Origin: Candidatus Lernaella stagnicola
GTDB taxonomy: Bacteria; Lernaellota; Lernaellaia; Lernaellales; Lernaellaceae
Reading direction: 5' to 3'
Assembly: GCA_030765525.1 (NCBI GenBank)
Contig: JAVCCK010000045.1
Span: forward strand, 1 to 64,000
Length of the DNA stretch: 64,000 nucleotides
Shown here: piece by piece, positions 49,768 to 60,683 of the stretch
Layout: every line of letters begins with the position of its first letter
Position numbering within the stretch: the first letter of the stretch is position 1
Notes under the pieces: generated by a model
Databases searched by the model: none
Seen by the model: only the letters and a program-made list of their open reading frames with translations
Told to the model about the DNA's origin: nothing
Position numbers and translations under genes: made by a program

Positions 49768-50916
49768 CTAACGACGGCGCGGGCGCTTGGTTGGCTTCTT
49801 CGCCGCCGGCGGCAGTTCGGTCGCCTTCAAGATGTCGTTGTCCCAGGTGTACTTGATCGGCTTGCGTTTCGGATGCCGGTCGAAGGTGTACTGCGCCAAC
49901 AGGGGCAGCGCCACGCTCGGCTCGACCCAGGCCATAGAGTAACGGGCCCGCGGGTCGATTTTCCCCCAACTAGTGGCTTCACGCAGCGTGCTGCTGGAGA
50001 GTCCGCCGTCGCTGACCACCGCCGTGGTCACCTGCAGGGCGTAATCGTGGCCGCGCTCCTGGTTGAAAATGTAGCCCATGACCACGGCGTCGTTGATGTA
50101 GTTTTTCGGCACCCCGCCGGCCACGTAAAACGCCGCCGACGCGTTGGATTGCACCACGATTTGGGTCAGTTCGTAATTGTCTTGGATGGAATCGATCACG
50201 ACCCCCGGCTTATCCAGCAGCCGGCAGCGGTGGCGATGCTCGGTCAGCCCGATGCCGATCGAAGAGTCGTTGAGCGCGGGCACGAACATCGGCACGCCGC
50301 GTTTATGGCAGGTGCGAACGATGGATTTTTCGTCGTGGAGCAGCGAACCGACGTAGTCCATGAATTGGCGGCTGGAATAAATGCCGGGCGGGAGTTCGCC
50401 CGCTTTTTTCCCGATCCACATGTCGGTTTCCCAGAAGGCTTCCTCGTCCACAAAGGTGTCGTAGATGCGGTCGATGAACATCTCGCGCAGCACGCGATCG
50501 TCGGCCAGCGGGCTGCCTTGAAAATGCTTGTAACCGCGAGCCTGGTAGATGTCCTGGTAGAGAATCGCCCCGGTGGATACCACGACGTCGACGTAGCCTC
50601 CGGCGATGAGTTCGCGGATCACGTTGCGAAGCCCGGCGGCGATCAGCGGCCCGGCCAGGCCCAAAAAAACCGTTGGGCGTCGTTTGTCGGTGTACATGCC
50701 GTCGAGTACCCGGGCGCAGTTGCCGATGTTCCGCGCTTGAATGCTCATGCCCTTCATCGCGTCGACCATATCGGCCACGCGCATGCCTTTTTTCGGCTCC
50801 ATCGACCGCGTGGGATTATCGAGCACCTTTTTCTTTCGCTGGCGGGCCCGCGGGGTCAACTTGGGCTTGTATGTTTCCATCTTCTCGATTTTCTTGCGAG
50901 CTTTGCGCTTTTCCAT
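49768..50916 (-). CDS. Deoxyhypusine-synthase-family enzyme
   Basis: This is a 382-residue protein with basic N- and C-termini. GGAG precedes ATG 50916 by 7 nt. The DHS fold segments are present: VFLGLAGPLIAAGLRNVIRELI, VDVVVSTGAILYQDIY, GVPMFVPALNDSSIGIGL, AGGVPKNYINDAV and the active-site EATSWGKIDPRARY with Lys319, which in human DHS forms the covalent intermediate with the aminobutyl group. In bacteria without hypusine such proteins make homospermidine or other polyamines. The basic RRR/KRP end is unusual. A TTGACA at the complement of 50993-50998 may be part of its promoter. Confidence 0.85.
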   Translation of the reverse strand: MEKRKARKKIEKMETYKPKLTPRARQRKKKVLDNPTRSMEPKKGMRVADMVDAMKGMSIQARNIGNCARVLDGMYTDKRRPTVFLGLAGPLIAAGLRNVIRELIAGGYVDVVVSTGAILYQDIYQARGYKHFQGSPLADDRVLREMFIDRIYDTFVDEEAFWETDMWIGKKAGELPPGIYSSRQFMDYVGSLLHDEKSIVRTCHKRGVPMFVPALNDSSIGIGLTEHRHRCRLLDKPGVVIDSIQDNYELTQIVVQSNASAAFYVAGGVPKNYINDAVVMGYIFNQERGHDYALQVTTAVVSDGGLSSSTLREATSWGKIDPRARYSMAWVEPSVALPLLAQYTFDRHPKRKPIKYTWDNDILKATELPPAAKKPTKRPRRR

Positions 50917-51046
50917 CGGCCGTCTCCTTCACGATTTCACCCGCGATGCCCGGGCTGAACACGGCGGTTAATTTCTTGGAAGCGAGCCGAGATGTCAACC
51001 CCGTGCGTCAAAAGCGGCTGTTTTTACATGGGAAAAGACGCGCGAA

Positions 51047-52519
51047 CTACTCGCCCAGCAGAAAACGGGCGCTCGCGCGGGCCCAGGCAAGCCAGGGGCC
51101 GGGCACGATGCCCAGCAGCACAACCAGCACCGCGGTGACGATCAGCGCCGCCTTGCCGGGCCAATCCTGCGGCTGACCGACCGCCACGGGGGCGTCGGCC
51201 TCGGGCTCGGTCATATACATGATGTAGACGACCCGAATGTAGTAGTACACGGATACCGCGCTGGTCAGGATGCCCACCACGGCCAACTGGACCAGTTCGG
51301 CCTTCACCGCGGCGGCAAAGAGCGCGAATTTGCCAACGAAACCGATCAGCGGCGGCAACCCGGCCATGCTCATCAGGTAAATCGTCAAACCGCCCGCCAG
51401 CCAGGGGTGGCGTTTGGCCAAGCCGCGATAGGTGTCGAGGTGATCCGCGTCGGCCTCGCGCCGCGACAGGTGGCCGACCACCGCGAACGCGCCGACGGTC
51501 ATCAAGGTGTAGGCCAGCAGGTAGAACAACACGGCCCCCAGGCCTTCGGACGGGCAGCGCATGACGGCGCTGACGCCGACCAGCAGGTATCCCGCGTGGG
51601 CGATCGACGAATACGCCAACAGCCGTTTGAGGTGGTTTTGCACCAGCGCCCCGAAATTGCCGAAAACCATCGTGGCGATCGCCAGGTAATAGAGGATGAA
51701 TCCCCACTCGCCGATCAAATCGCCGAAAGCCACCATCAATACGCGCAGCATTGTGACGAACGACGCTGTTTTCACCGCCGCCGCCATGAAACCGGCTACC
51801 GGGCTCGGCGCCCCTTGGTACACGTCCGGCGTCCAAACGTGGAAGGGGAAGGCGGCGATTTTGAAGCCGAAGCCGACCAGAATCAGGGCCAGCCCGACCA
51901 GCAACATGGCGCTTTCGCCGTCGATTTTCGTCGCGATGGTCGTCAGGTGCGTCGAGCCGGTCGCGCCGAATACCAGGGCGATGCCGTAGAGCAAAAAGCC
52001 CGTGGAAAACGCCCCGAGGAAGAAGTATTTAAGCGCGCTTTCGCCGGACTCGGTGCGCAGCCGCAGAAAGCCGGCCAGCACGTAGGCGCTGATGGACAGA
52101 ATTTCCAACCCCAGGAAGACCATCACCAAATCGGCGGCGCCCACCATGATCATCGCGCCGAACACCGCGCTGAGCAGCAGGGCGTAGAATTCGCTGTGAT
52201 CTTCCCCGACCGTGCGCAGGTAGTTCCAGGCGGTCAACACGCCCAGGACGCCGGCCAAGGCGATCACTCCCTGGCCGAAGAGCGCGAAGCGGTCCGCCGT
52301 GATCATGCCGCTGAAACCCTCGGCACCCGTGGCGCCGGGCCAGCGGACGAATATCGCGCCCAGGGTGAACGCGAGCGAGAGCAACGCCAGCACCGGGGGC
52401 AGGTCGCGGGCGCGCGGCCGGGTGTCGCCGGGCGTGAGGATTTCGACCAGCAACACCGTGAGCATCCCGTAGAGCACGAGAAGCGCAGGCGCCAGCAGTC
52501 CGAAATTCATGTTGCTCAT
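51047..52519 (-). CDS. nuoN: Complex I subunit N, proton-pumping antiporter-like
   Basis: This is a 490-residue polytopic protein with about 14 hydrophobic segments. Family marks include VMVFLGLEILSISAYVLAGFLR, SGESALKYFFLGAFSTGFLLYGI, FPFHVWTPDVYQGAPSPVAGFMAAAVKTASF and LLAYSSIAHAGYLLVG, with Glu and Lys residues of the proton path. It is the last gene of the nuo operon and starts 13 nt after nuoM ends. Confidence 0.95.
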   Translation of the reverse strand: MSNMNFGLLAPALLVLYGMLTVLLVEILTPGDTRPRARDLPPVLALLSLAFTLGAIFVRWPGATGAEGFSGMITADRFALFGQGVIALAGVLGVLTAWNYLRTVGEDHSEFYALLLSAVFGAMIMVGAADLVMVFLGLEILSISAYVLAGFLRLRTESGESALKYFFLGAFSTGFLLYGIALVFGATGSTHLTTIATKIDGESAMLLVGLALILVGFGFKIAAFPFHVWTPDVYQGAPSPVAGFMAAAVKTASFVTMLRVLMVAFGDLIGEWGFILYYLAIATMVFGNFGALVQNHLKRLLAYSSIAHAGYLLVGVSAVMRCPSEGLGAVLFYLLAYTLMTVGAFAVVGHLSRREADADHLDTYRGLAKRHPWLAGGLTIYLMSMAGLPPLIGFVGKFALFAAAVKAELVQLAVVGILTSAVSVYYYIRVVYIMYMTEPEADAPVAVGQPQDWPGKAALIVTAVLVVLLGIVPGPWLAWARASARFLLGE

Positions 52520-52532
52520 TCGGCCGCTCTTT

Positions 52533-54086
<1,554 letters not shown>

Positions 54087-54094
54087 CGCTTACC

Positions 54095-56026
54095 TCATCC
54101 CAAACGCCACAGCATGAAGGCCACCAACGCCACCGCGCCGCACAGCACCGAAAAGGCGTAGGTGTACACGTGCCCGGTCTGCATTTTCGCCAGGCCGCCG
54201 CCGCAAAAACGGGCCAGCCGCCCCACGCCGTTGACCAGCCCGTCGATAATCAACTCGTCGATAAAGCGGTACAGGAAGTGCGTCGATACCCGTTTGATGG
54301 GCATCACCACCGCCGCGTCGTTGAACTCGTCGACGTAATACTTGTTGAACACCCAGCGGTACAGCCGCGGGTAGGCGTTGACCACCTTCGCGGGCAGTTC
54401 GGCCCGCTTGCGATAGAATATCCACGCCAGGAAAATGCCCAGCAGCGCCACGCCCACGCTCAGCGCCATCAGGCCGAGTTCCAGCGCCGCGGGCGCGTGG
54501 TGCCCCTCGCCGTGACCGACGGTTTGCGCGATCCAATTCTCGAAGTGCGCACCGCCGCCCAGTACGTGCGGGATCCCCACTAGGCCGCCGACCATCGCCA
54601 GCAACGCCAGCGCCACCAGCGGCAGGGTCATGACCTTCGGGCTTTCGTGGACATGGGCCTCGATATCGGGTTCCATGCGGCTCTCGCCGAAGAAGGCCAG
54701 GAAGAGGGCGCGGAACATGTAGAACGCCGTCATGCACGCGGTCAGCAGGCCGAGGCCGTACACGATGTAGTTGATCGTTTGCGGCACGCCGCTTAGGTGC
54801 GTGGAGAAGGCTTTCCACAGGATTTCGTCTTTGGAGAAGAACCCCGATAGCGGCGGCAGCCCGGCAATGGCCAGCGTGGCGATCAGGAAGGTCCAGAACG
54901 TCACCGGCATACGCTTGCGCAGGCCGCCCATCTTGTAGATGTCCAGTTCGCCCTGCAGCGCGTGCATGACGCTGCCGGCGCTCAAAAAGAGCAACGCCTT
55001 GAAGAAGGCGTGGGTCATCAGGTGGAAGACGCCCGCCGCGTACGCGCCGACGCCGACGCCCACGAACATGTAGCCGAGCTGGCTGATCGTCGAGTAGGCG
55101 AGGATGCGTTTGAGGTCGCGCTGGGCAAAGGCAATGGTCGCCGCGAAGAACGCGGTCAAGATGCCGACCGACGCCACCAGGGCCTGCGCCAGCGGAGCAA
55201 GATCGTAAAGGAAGTGCGTGCGGGCGATCATATACACACCCGCGGTGACCATGGTCGCGGCGTGGATCAGGGCGCTGACCGGCGTCGGGCCCTCCATCGC
55301 GTCGGGTAGCCAGAAAAAGAGCGGAATCTGCGCGCTTTTGCCCGTCGCGCCCAAAAACAGCAGCAGGCAGATCACCGTGATGAGCCCCGAACCGACCCCG
55401 GCCGTATGCTTGGCCACGCCCTCGAATTCCAGCGTGCCGAAGTTGTAAAACACGAGGAAGATCGCCAGCAGGAAACCGAAATCGCCGATGCGGTTGACCA
55501 CGAAGGCTTTCTTACCGGCGTCGGCGGCGCTTTTCTTTTCGTAGAAGAAGCCGATCAGCAGGTAGGAACAAAGCCCCACGCCCTCCCAGCCGACGAACAT
55601 GACCAGGAAGCTGTCGGCGGTCACCAGCAGCAGCATCGCGAACACGAAAAGATTCATGTACGTGAAAAAGCGCCGGAAGCCGCGGTCGCCGTGCATGTAG
55701 CCGATGGCGTAGACGTGAATCAGGAAGCCGACGCCGCTGACGACCAACACCATCACCGCCGCCAGGTGATCGACCATAAAACCGAGCGGCACGTTCAGCG
55801 AGCCGACGGCGATCCACGTGTAGAGTTGCTGGTGCAGGGCCTCGGCGTGTTCGCCGCGCAGTTCCAGGAAGGCCGCGAAGCCCACCGCGAAGGAGGCAAG
55901 AACCATGGCGCTGGCCAGGACGCCGGTGAATTTCTCGCTTTTCGGCCACAGCTTGGGCGAGACGACGCCGTTAAGCAGCACGCCGATCAGCGGGAAAAGC
56001 GGAATGAGGAACAGCCAGTCAGCCAC
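54095..56026 (-). CDS. nuoL: Complex I subunit L, proton-pumping antiporter-like
   Basis: This is a 643-residue polytopic protein with about 16 hydrophobic segments. It has MFVGWEGVGLCSYLLIGF, AFVVNRIGDFGFLLAIF, FFWLPDAMEGPTPVSALIHAATMVTAGVYMIAR, RILAYSTISQLGYMFVGVG, and the long C-terminal helix region that braces the membrane arm in complex I (about 540-620). It is the largest antiporter-like subunit and is placed after nuoK as usual. Confidence 0.95.
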   Translation of the reverse strand: MADWLFLIPLFPLIGVLLNGVVSPKLWPKSEKFTGVLASAMVLASFAVGFAAFLELRGEHAEALHQQLYTWIAVGSLNVPLGFMVDHLAAVMVLVVSGVGFLIHVYAIGYMHGDRGFRRFFTYMNLFVFAMLLLVTADSFLVMFVGWEGVGLCSYLLIGFFYEKKSAADAGKKAFVVNRIGDFGFLLAIFLVFYNFGTLEFEGVAKHTAGVGSGLITVICLLLFLGATGKSAQIPLFFWLPDAMEGPTPVSALIHAATMVTAGVYMIARTHFLYDLAPLAQALVASVGILTAFFAATIAFAQRDLKRILAYSTISQLGYMFVGVGVGAYAAGVFHLMTHAFFKALLFLSAGSVMHALQGELDIYKMGGLRKRMPVTFWTFLIATLAIAGLPPLSGFFSKDEILWKAFSTHLSGVPQTINYIVYGLGLLTACMTAFYMFRALFLAFFGESRMEPDIEAHVHESPKVMTLPLVALALLAMVGGLVGIPHVLGGGAHFENWIAQTVGHGEGHHAPAALELGLMALSVGVALLGIFLAWIFYRKRAELPAKVVNAYPRLYRWVFNKYYVDEFNDAAVVMPIKRVSTHFLYRFIDELIIDGLVNGVGRLARFCGGGLAKMQTGHVYTYAFSVLCGAVALVAFMLWRLG

Positions 56027-56036
56027 GTTCCGGCTC

Positions 56037-56339
56037 CTAACCCTTCAACGAATCAAACGAGGAGACGTCCACGGTCCCCTTGCGGCGATACAGCGAAATG
56101 ATGATCGCCAAACCCACCGCCGCCTCGGCCGCCGCGACGGCCATGATGAACAACACAAAGACCGGTCCGTCGACCACCTGCTGGTGCCCGGCCAGGCCGA
56201 TCAGCGTTAGATTGACGCCGTTGAGCATCAATTCAATGCACATGAAAACGACGATCGCGTTACGCCGCACGATCACCCCGAAAGCGCCCAGGGCGAACAG
56301 GAACGCGCCGGTGATCAGCGGGAAACTGACCGGAATCAT
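56037..56339 (-). CDS. nuoK: Complex I subunit K
   Basis: This is a 100-residue protein with three membrane helices. The segment IVVFMCIELMLNGVNLTLIGL carries the conserved Glu of the quinone-linked proton path, and VLFIMAVAAAEAAVGLAIIISLYRR is the family's second conserved helix. Its start overlaps the nuoJ stop by 4 nt (ATGA). Confidence 0.95.
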   Translation of the reverse strand: MIPVSFPLITGAFLFALGAFGVIVRRNAIVVFMCIELMLNGVNLTLIGLAGHQQVVDGPVFVLFIMAVAAAEAAVGLAIIISLYRRKGTVDVSSFDSLKG

Positions 56340-56914
56340 GAATCCCCCCCTTCCGGCGGCGCGATTTCGTCGGCGTGATCCGCGTCGATGGCCGCCGCGG
56401 TGCCCTTGGGGCGGCGCGTGAGCACGACGGTGCCGACGATGGCCAGCAACAGCAACACGCTGGCCACCTCAAAGGGCAGGAGGTACTTGTCGAACAGCAC
56501 GTGGGCCAAGGTGGCGGGCGCGGCCAGTTCCCGCAGGTCGGCTCCCGAGCCGGGCGTCGCTTGGTCCAGCGCCTGATAGGCGATGTAGACCAATTGCCCG
56601 CCCAAGATCGTCGCGGCCGCGGCGGCGGCGAGTTTTTGCGGCCGGGTCCAGAAGTCGTCCAGACCGGTGCCGGGCTCCCGCAGCGACAACAGCATGATCG
56701 TGAAGACCACCAGGATGAGAATCGCCCCGGCATAGACGATGATTTGGATCATCGCCAGCAGCGGCGAACCGTGCAGAATGTACAGCGAAGCCACGCAAAG
56801 GAAGGTGAACAGCAGCGAGATCGCCACGTTAACCGGGTTGCGGCGCGAGACGACGTTCGCCGCGCCCGTCACGGCGCCCAGCGCGAACAAAAGATATATC
56901 GCCTTCAGCAACAT
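56336..56914 (-). CDS. nuoJ: Complex I subunit J
   Basis: This is a 192-residue protein with about five membrane helices. NPVNVAISLLFTFLCVASLYILHGSPLLAMIQIIVYAGAILILVVFTIMLL, in outline, is the NuoJ core with its conserved Tyr/Gly pi-bulge helix. The hydrophilic loop and end (PKGTAAAIDADHADEIAPPEGG) are species-specific. Confidence 0.95.
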   Translation of the reverse strand: MLLKAIYLLFALGAVTGAANVVSRRNPVNVAISLLFTFLCVASLYILHGSPLLAMIQIIVYAGAILILVVFTIMLLSLREPGTGLDDFWTRPQKLAAAAAATILGGQLVYIAYQALDQATPGSGADLRELAAPATLAHVLFDKYLLPFEVASVLLLLAIVGTVVLTRRPKGTAAAIDADHADEIAPPEGGDS

Positions 56915-56924
56915 GATCTCGTCG

Positions 56925-57356
56925 TTACTCCTCGCTTGTGCGCTCGATGAGCGCGTCCTTGTCGTACAGCAACGCCGCCTTGTGGGTCGTCGCCAGTTCG
57001 TACTCCTCGGTCAGAACGATGGCGTCAAAGGGGCAGACTTCTTGGCAGAAGCCGCAAAACACGCAGCGCGTGACTTCGATTTCGTAAACCTGCGGGAAGC
57101 GCTCGCCATCTTCACGCTCGCCCGGTTCGATGTAAATGCAGCGCGACGGGCACACCGCGGCGCACAATCCGCAGGCGACGCACTTGAGCGTGCCGTCTTC
57201 GTGCACCGTAAGCCGATGCCGACCGCGGTACAGCGGCGCCAGCGGCCGGCGTTTCTCCGGGTACTGGTACGTGATGGGCTTCGTAAAGGCGTACTTGAGC
57301 GTCAGGGCCAGGCCCTGCAGCAAATCCACGAGCAGCACTTTACGCCAGAAACCCAA
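56925..57356 (-). CDS. nuoI: Complex I subunit I, 2x[4Fe-4S] ferredoxin-like
   Basis: This is a 143-residue protein with the two [4Fe-4S] motifs CVACGLCAAVCPSRCI and CVFCGFCQEVCPFDAI (clusters N6a and N6b) and a hydrophobic N-terminal helix. RPLAPLYRGRHRL precedes the clusters, as in other NuoI proteins. It passes electrons toward NuoB. It follows nuoH by 9 nt. Confidence 0.95.
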   Translation of the reverse strand: MGFWRKVLLVDLLQGLALTLKYAFTKPITYQYPEKRRPLAPLYRGRHRLTVHEDGTLKCVACGLCAAVCPSRCIYIEPGEREDGERFPQVYEIEVTRCVFCGFCQEVCPFDAIVLTEEYELATTHKAALLYDKDALIERTSEE

Positions 57357-57365
57357 ATGCGCTCC

Positions 57366-58430
57366 TTACCCGAAGTAGCTGAACCCGAAAAACTGACCGA
57401 AGTACATCAGCGCCCCGGCCAAAAACACGTTGAACAAAGCCAGCGGGAAGAAAATCTTCCACCCGAAGCCCATTAATTGGTCGTAACGGGGCCGCGGAAA
57501 GGTCCAGCGAATCCACACGAAACTCGCTACGAGAATCGCGGTCTTGATGCCGAACCACACCAGGCCCAAGTAGGGTGCCAGCGTCTCCGGGATGCCCACA
57601 TCGACGAAGGGCAGGCCCTGCCAGCCGCCCAGATAGAAGGTGACGATCAGTGCCGAAACGGTGATCAGGTTGCCGTATTCGGCCACGAAAAACGCGCCGA
57701 ACTTCATCGAGCTGTATTCGGTGTGATACCCGCCGACCAACTCCTGCTCGGCCTCGACCAGGTCGAAGGGGGCGCGGTTGGCTTCGGCCAGCATGGCCAT
57801 GAGGAACAGGAAGAAGCCGAGCGGTCCCCAGGGGAAACGCAGCACGTTCCACACGTCGGCCTGCTGCGTGACGATGTCGTGCAGGCTTAAGCTGCCGGCG
57901 CTCATCACCACGGGAACGATCGCTAAGCCCATGGTGATTTCGTAGGACACCATTTGCGCGCCGGCGCGCATGCCGCCCAGCAGTGAGTACTTGCTGTTGG
58001 CCGACCAGCCGCCCAGCAGCACCGAATACACGCCGAGCGAACTGATGGCGAACACGAACAGCACCGCCACGTTCAAATCGGCCATCGAGAACTTGTTCCA
58101 GGCCTCGGGCAGGCCTTTCAGGAAGGGCACTTCGGGGCCGAAGGGAACCATGGCGATAAACAACAGCGCCGTGCTCACCGAAATGATCGGTGCCAGGATG
58201 TACAGGAAGCGTTCGGAGCGGTCGGTGACGATGTCTTCCTTGAAGAAGAGCTTGACGGCGTCGGCGATCGGCTGCAGCAGACCCCACGGCCCGGCGCGGT
58301 TGGGGCCGATCCGTTGCTGGATCCGCGCGACCACGCGCCGTTCGTAAAGCGTGTTGTAGGCGGTCAGGCCCAAGAAAATGGCCATAAAGACCAAAATCTT
58401 CGCTGTTGCAATAAGGGCCATCATCCACAT
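57366..58430 (-). CDS. nuoH: Complex I subunit H, quinone-site membrane subunit
   Basis: This is a 354-residue protein from ATG 58430; the frame runs further upstream, but that part overlaps the HATPase gene and has no membrane character. It has ERRVVARIQQRIGPNRAGPWGLLQPIADAVKLFFKED, LAEANRAPFDLVEAEQELVGGYHTEYSSMKFGAFFVAEY and RWTFPRPRYDQLMGFGWKIFFPL, in outline. These blocks make the quinone channel loops. It completes the Q-module with nuoBCD and nuoI. Confidence 0.95.
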   Translation of the reverse strand: MWMMALIATAKILVFMAIFLGLTAYNTLYERRVVARIQQRIGPNRAGPWGLLQPIADAVKLFFKEDIVTDRSERFLYILAPIISVSTALLFIAMVPFGPEVPFLKGLPEAWNKFSMADLNVAVLFVFAISSLGVYSVLLGGWSANSKYSLLGGMRAGAQMVSYEITMGLAIVPVVMSAGSLSLHDIVTQQADVWNVLRFPWGPLGFFLFLMAMLAEANRAPFDLVEAEQELVGGYHTEYSSMKFGAFFVAEYGNLITVSALIVTFYLGGWQGLPFVDVGIPETLAPYLGLVWFGIKTAILVASFVWIRWTFPRPRYDQLMGFGWKIFFPLALFNVFLAGALMYFGQFFGFSYFG

Positions 58431-58450
58431 CGCGCCTTGCCTCGCCTCCG

Positions 58451-58999
58451 TTATTCGTTCAACGTCGCCTGCTGCTGCCGCAGGCTGACGCGAATGCGCC
58501 GTATCGCCTCGGGATGCGCCAGCGGCACGCCGCCGACTTCCTCCCGCATTTTTTGCGTGTCCAGAAACAGTTTCACGGTCGTGCCGTCGGCGTGGATTTT
58601 CTCGTGCCGAAACACCCAATTCACGCCCGGCGAACCCATGATCAGCGTGATCAACGTCTCGTTCACGTCGCCCAGCGGCTTGCTGTCCTCATGGCTCAGC
58701 CGCATGCTGCCGCGCACCAAGGCACCGCCCGCCTCGGAATCGGTGACCTCCATCTTCCCGGCGGCCTCTTCGCAAGCGCGGGAAAAGAGCGTCAGGCCGA
58801 TGCCGCACGAACTGCATTTGGATATCGGTCCGTTGAGTTCGTCACGCACCTGGTTGTTGAAGCCGCGGCCGTTGTCTTGAATCTCGATGGTCAGCCAGTC
58901 GTCTTTCTCATCTTCGATGATCACGATTTCCACGAGGCTGGCCCCCGCAGCGGTGCTGTTTTCCGCAAGGTCCATAATGTGGTGGCAGATTTCTTCCAT
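58451..58999 (-). CDS. HATPase-domain protein inserted in the nuo operon
   Basis: This is a 182-residue protein. The GHKL ATPase motifs are an N-box (HHIMDLAENSTAAGAS), G1 box (EIQDNGRGF) and G2 box (CGIGLTLFSRACEEAAGKMEV), directly preceded by a CSSC pair. The C-terminal part (PLGDVNETLITLIMGSP ... LFLDTQKMREEVGGVPL) is found in the GHKL proteins that accompany [FeFe]-hydrogenase and NuoE/HndA-type gene sets. There is no histidine kinase dimerisation domain or receiver. It lies between nuoD and nuoH where nuoE, F and G lie in other operons. The role is unknown, perhaps redox- or ATP-sensing control of complex I. Confidence 0.75.
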   Translation of the reverse strand: MEEICHHIMDLAENSTAAGASLVEIVIIEDEKDDWLTIEIQDNGRGFNNQVRDELNGPISKCSSCGIGLTLFSRACEEAAGKMEVTDSEAGGALVRGSMRLSHEDSKPLGDVNETLITLIMGSPGVNWVFRHEKIHADGTTVKLFLDTQKMREEVGGVPLAHPEAIRRIRVSLRQQQATLNE

Positions 59000-59018
59000 A
59001 CCGATCCCTTGTTCCCGG

Positions 59019-60197
59019 TTACTTATCGATGTCCGCCAGGCAGATATCGATCGTACCGATGAGCGCCACCATGTCGGCCAGATAGTGGCCGGGCGCCATT
59101 TTCACAATGCTGTGCAGGTTCGCAAAACTGGGCACGCGAATCGCGCAGCGATGCGGATGCGGGCCGCCGTCGGCGACCAACGTGAAACCAAGTTCGCCCT
59201 TGGGCGCTTCGGAGGCGAAATACACCTCGCCCGCCGGCGCATTGAACCCCTCCACCACCAAGTGAAAGTGGTGAATAAGCTGTTCGATCCGTTCGCCCAA
59301 GTCGGCCTTGGGCGGCGGCGTGATGGTCGGAATGTCGGCCATGATCGGCCCGTCGGCCAGCCGCTCGAGGCCCTGCCGGATGATGCGCACGCTCTGGCGC
59401 AACTCGGCGATGCGCACCACGTAACGCGCGAAGGTGTCGCCCGCTTCCTGGGTGGGCACTTCGAAATCGTACTGGTCGTAGTCGCCGTAGGGCATGACCT
59501 TGCGCAGGTCGTAGGCGATGCCGCTGCCGCGGGCCATCGGCCCCGAGACGCCCCATTCCAGCACGTCCTCGCGCGTCAGCACGCCGATGCCCTCGGTGCG
59601 CAGCCGCCAGATGCGGTTGTTGGTGAGCAACTGCTCGTACTCGTCGACCTTTTTCAGGAAGATGCGGCAGAATTCGTGGCACTTCTCGACCCACCCCGCG
59701 GGCAGGTCGTGACTGACGCCGCCGATGCGCGGGTAGGATACCGTCATGCGCTGGCCGCTGATTTCCTCGAACAGCTCGTAGATGAATTCGCGCTCGCGGA
59801 AGGTGTAGAGGAATACCGTCACCGCGCCGATGTCCGCCGCGTGGCTGCCCAGCCAGATCATATGGCCGCCGATGCGCGAGAGTTCGGCGCAAATGACGCG
59901 AATCACCCGGGCGCGCTCGGGGATTTGATCTTCGATGCCCAGCAGGCGCTCGACCGCCCACACATAGCCGAGGTTGCAGCTCATGCAGGCGGTGTAGTCG
60001 AGGCGGTCGGTCAAGGGGATGATCTGGTGGTAGCTCATGCCTTCGGCCAGCTTTTCGATGCCGCGGTGCAGGTAGCCCAGCACGGGCCGCGCTTCCACGA
60101 CCCGCTCGCCGTCGAGGGTCAGGATGATCTGCAGGACGCCGTGGGTCGACGGGTGTTGCGGACCCATGTTCAGCGTCATGTAGCGCGGTTCGCCCAT
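59019..60197 (-). CDS. nuoD: Complex I subunit D (49 kDa)
   Basis: This is a 392-residue protein with the NuoD blocks MTLNMGPQHPSTHGVLQIIL, GYLHRGIEKLAE, YLDYTACMSCNLGYVWAVERLLGI (in variant form RLDYTACMS), SRIGGHMIWLG, GVSGPMARGSGIAYDLRK and GELGFTLVADGGPHPHRCAIRVPSFANL. The HPSTHG motif forms part of the quinone pocket. It is a separate gene and is not fused to nuoC. Confidence 0.95.
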   Translation of the reverse strand: MGEPRYMTLNMGPQHPSTHGVLQIILTLDGERVVEARPVLGYLHRGIEKLAEGMSYHQIIPLTDRLDYTACMSCNLGYVWAVERLLGIEDQIPERARVIRVICAELSRIGGHMIWLGSHAADIGAVTVFLYTFREREFIYELFEEISGQRMTVSYPRIGGVSHDLPAGWVEKCHEFCRIFLKKVDEYEQLLTNNRIWRLRTEGIGVLTREDVLEWGVSGPMARGSGIAYDLRKVMPYGDYDQYDFEVPTQEAGDTFARYVVRIAELRQSVRIIRQGLERLADGPIMADIPTITPPPKADLGERIEQLIHHFHLVVEGFNAPAGEVYFASEAPKGELGFTLVADGGPHPHRCAIRVPSFANLHSIVKMAPGHYLADMVALIGTIDICLADIDK

Positions 60198-60199
60198 CC

Positions 60200-60676
60200 C
60201 TATTCCTCGTACCCTTCGGTCGGAAAATCCTTGCGCAAGGGGTGAAAATCGGCGTCGTCGGCCAGGAATATGCGCCGCAAATCCGGGTGGCCGTCAAAAT
60301 GGATTCCGAACATGTCGTAGGTCTCGCGCTCGTGCCAATCGGCCGCCCGCCAGACCGCGGCCAGGCTGGGCACGGTGGGCGGCGTGCCCGTCGCGCGGAC
60401 TTTTACCGCCACGTGGGCGCCGGGGTCGAGCCGGGCCAGCAGTGCCGTGACCTCGAAGGGGGCCTCGTCGTCGGGAAAATGCGTTCCGAAAACCTGCACG
60501 AGAATCTCGAAGCCGAAGGCGGGATCGCGCCGCAGAGTATGGACGGCTTCGAGGTAGCTTTCGGGCGTGACGCGCAGCATGGGCCGGCCGGCCAGATCGC
60601 GTTCGACGAGCTGGTCGCCGAAGCGGGTCGCCAATTGCTCGGCTAGCTGGTCGTTGATGTCCGCGCGCGTTGCCAT
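60200..60676 (-). CDS. nuoC: Complex I subunit C (30 kDa)
   Basis: This is a 158-residue protein from ATG 60676. It shows [47 protein letters not shown], the NuoC signature, in the C-terminal half. The start region is short compared with some NuoC proteins. It follows nuoB by 7 nt and leads nuoD by 2 nt. Confidence 0.95.
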   Translation of the reverse strand: MATRADINDQLAEQLATRFGDQLVERDLAGRPMLRVTPESYLEAVHTLRRDPAFGFEILVQVFGTHFPDDEAPFEVTALLARLDPGAHVAVKVRATGTPPTVPSLAAVWRAADWHERETYDMFGIHFDGHPDLRRIFLADDADFHPLRKDFPTEGYEE

Positions 60677-60683
60677 AGCCGCC

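Noticed and set aside
59023-60297. 424-codon minus-strand frame overlapping nuoD
   Set aside because: It is out of frame with nuoD, is Arg/Pro/His-rich, and nuoD is certain.
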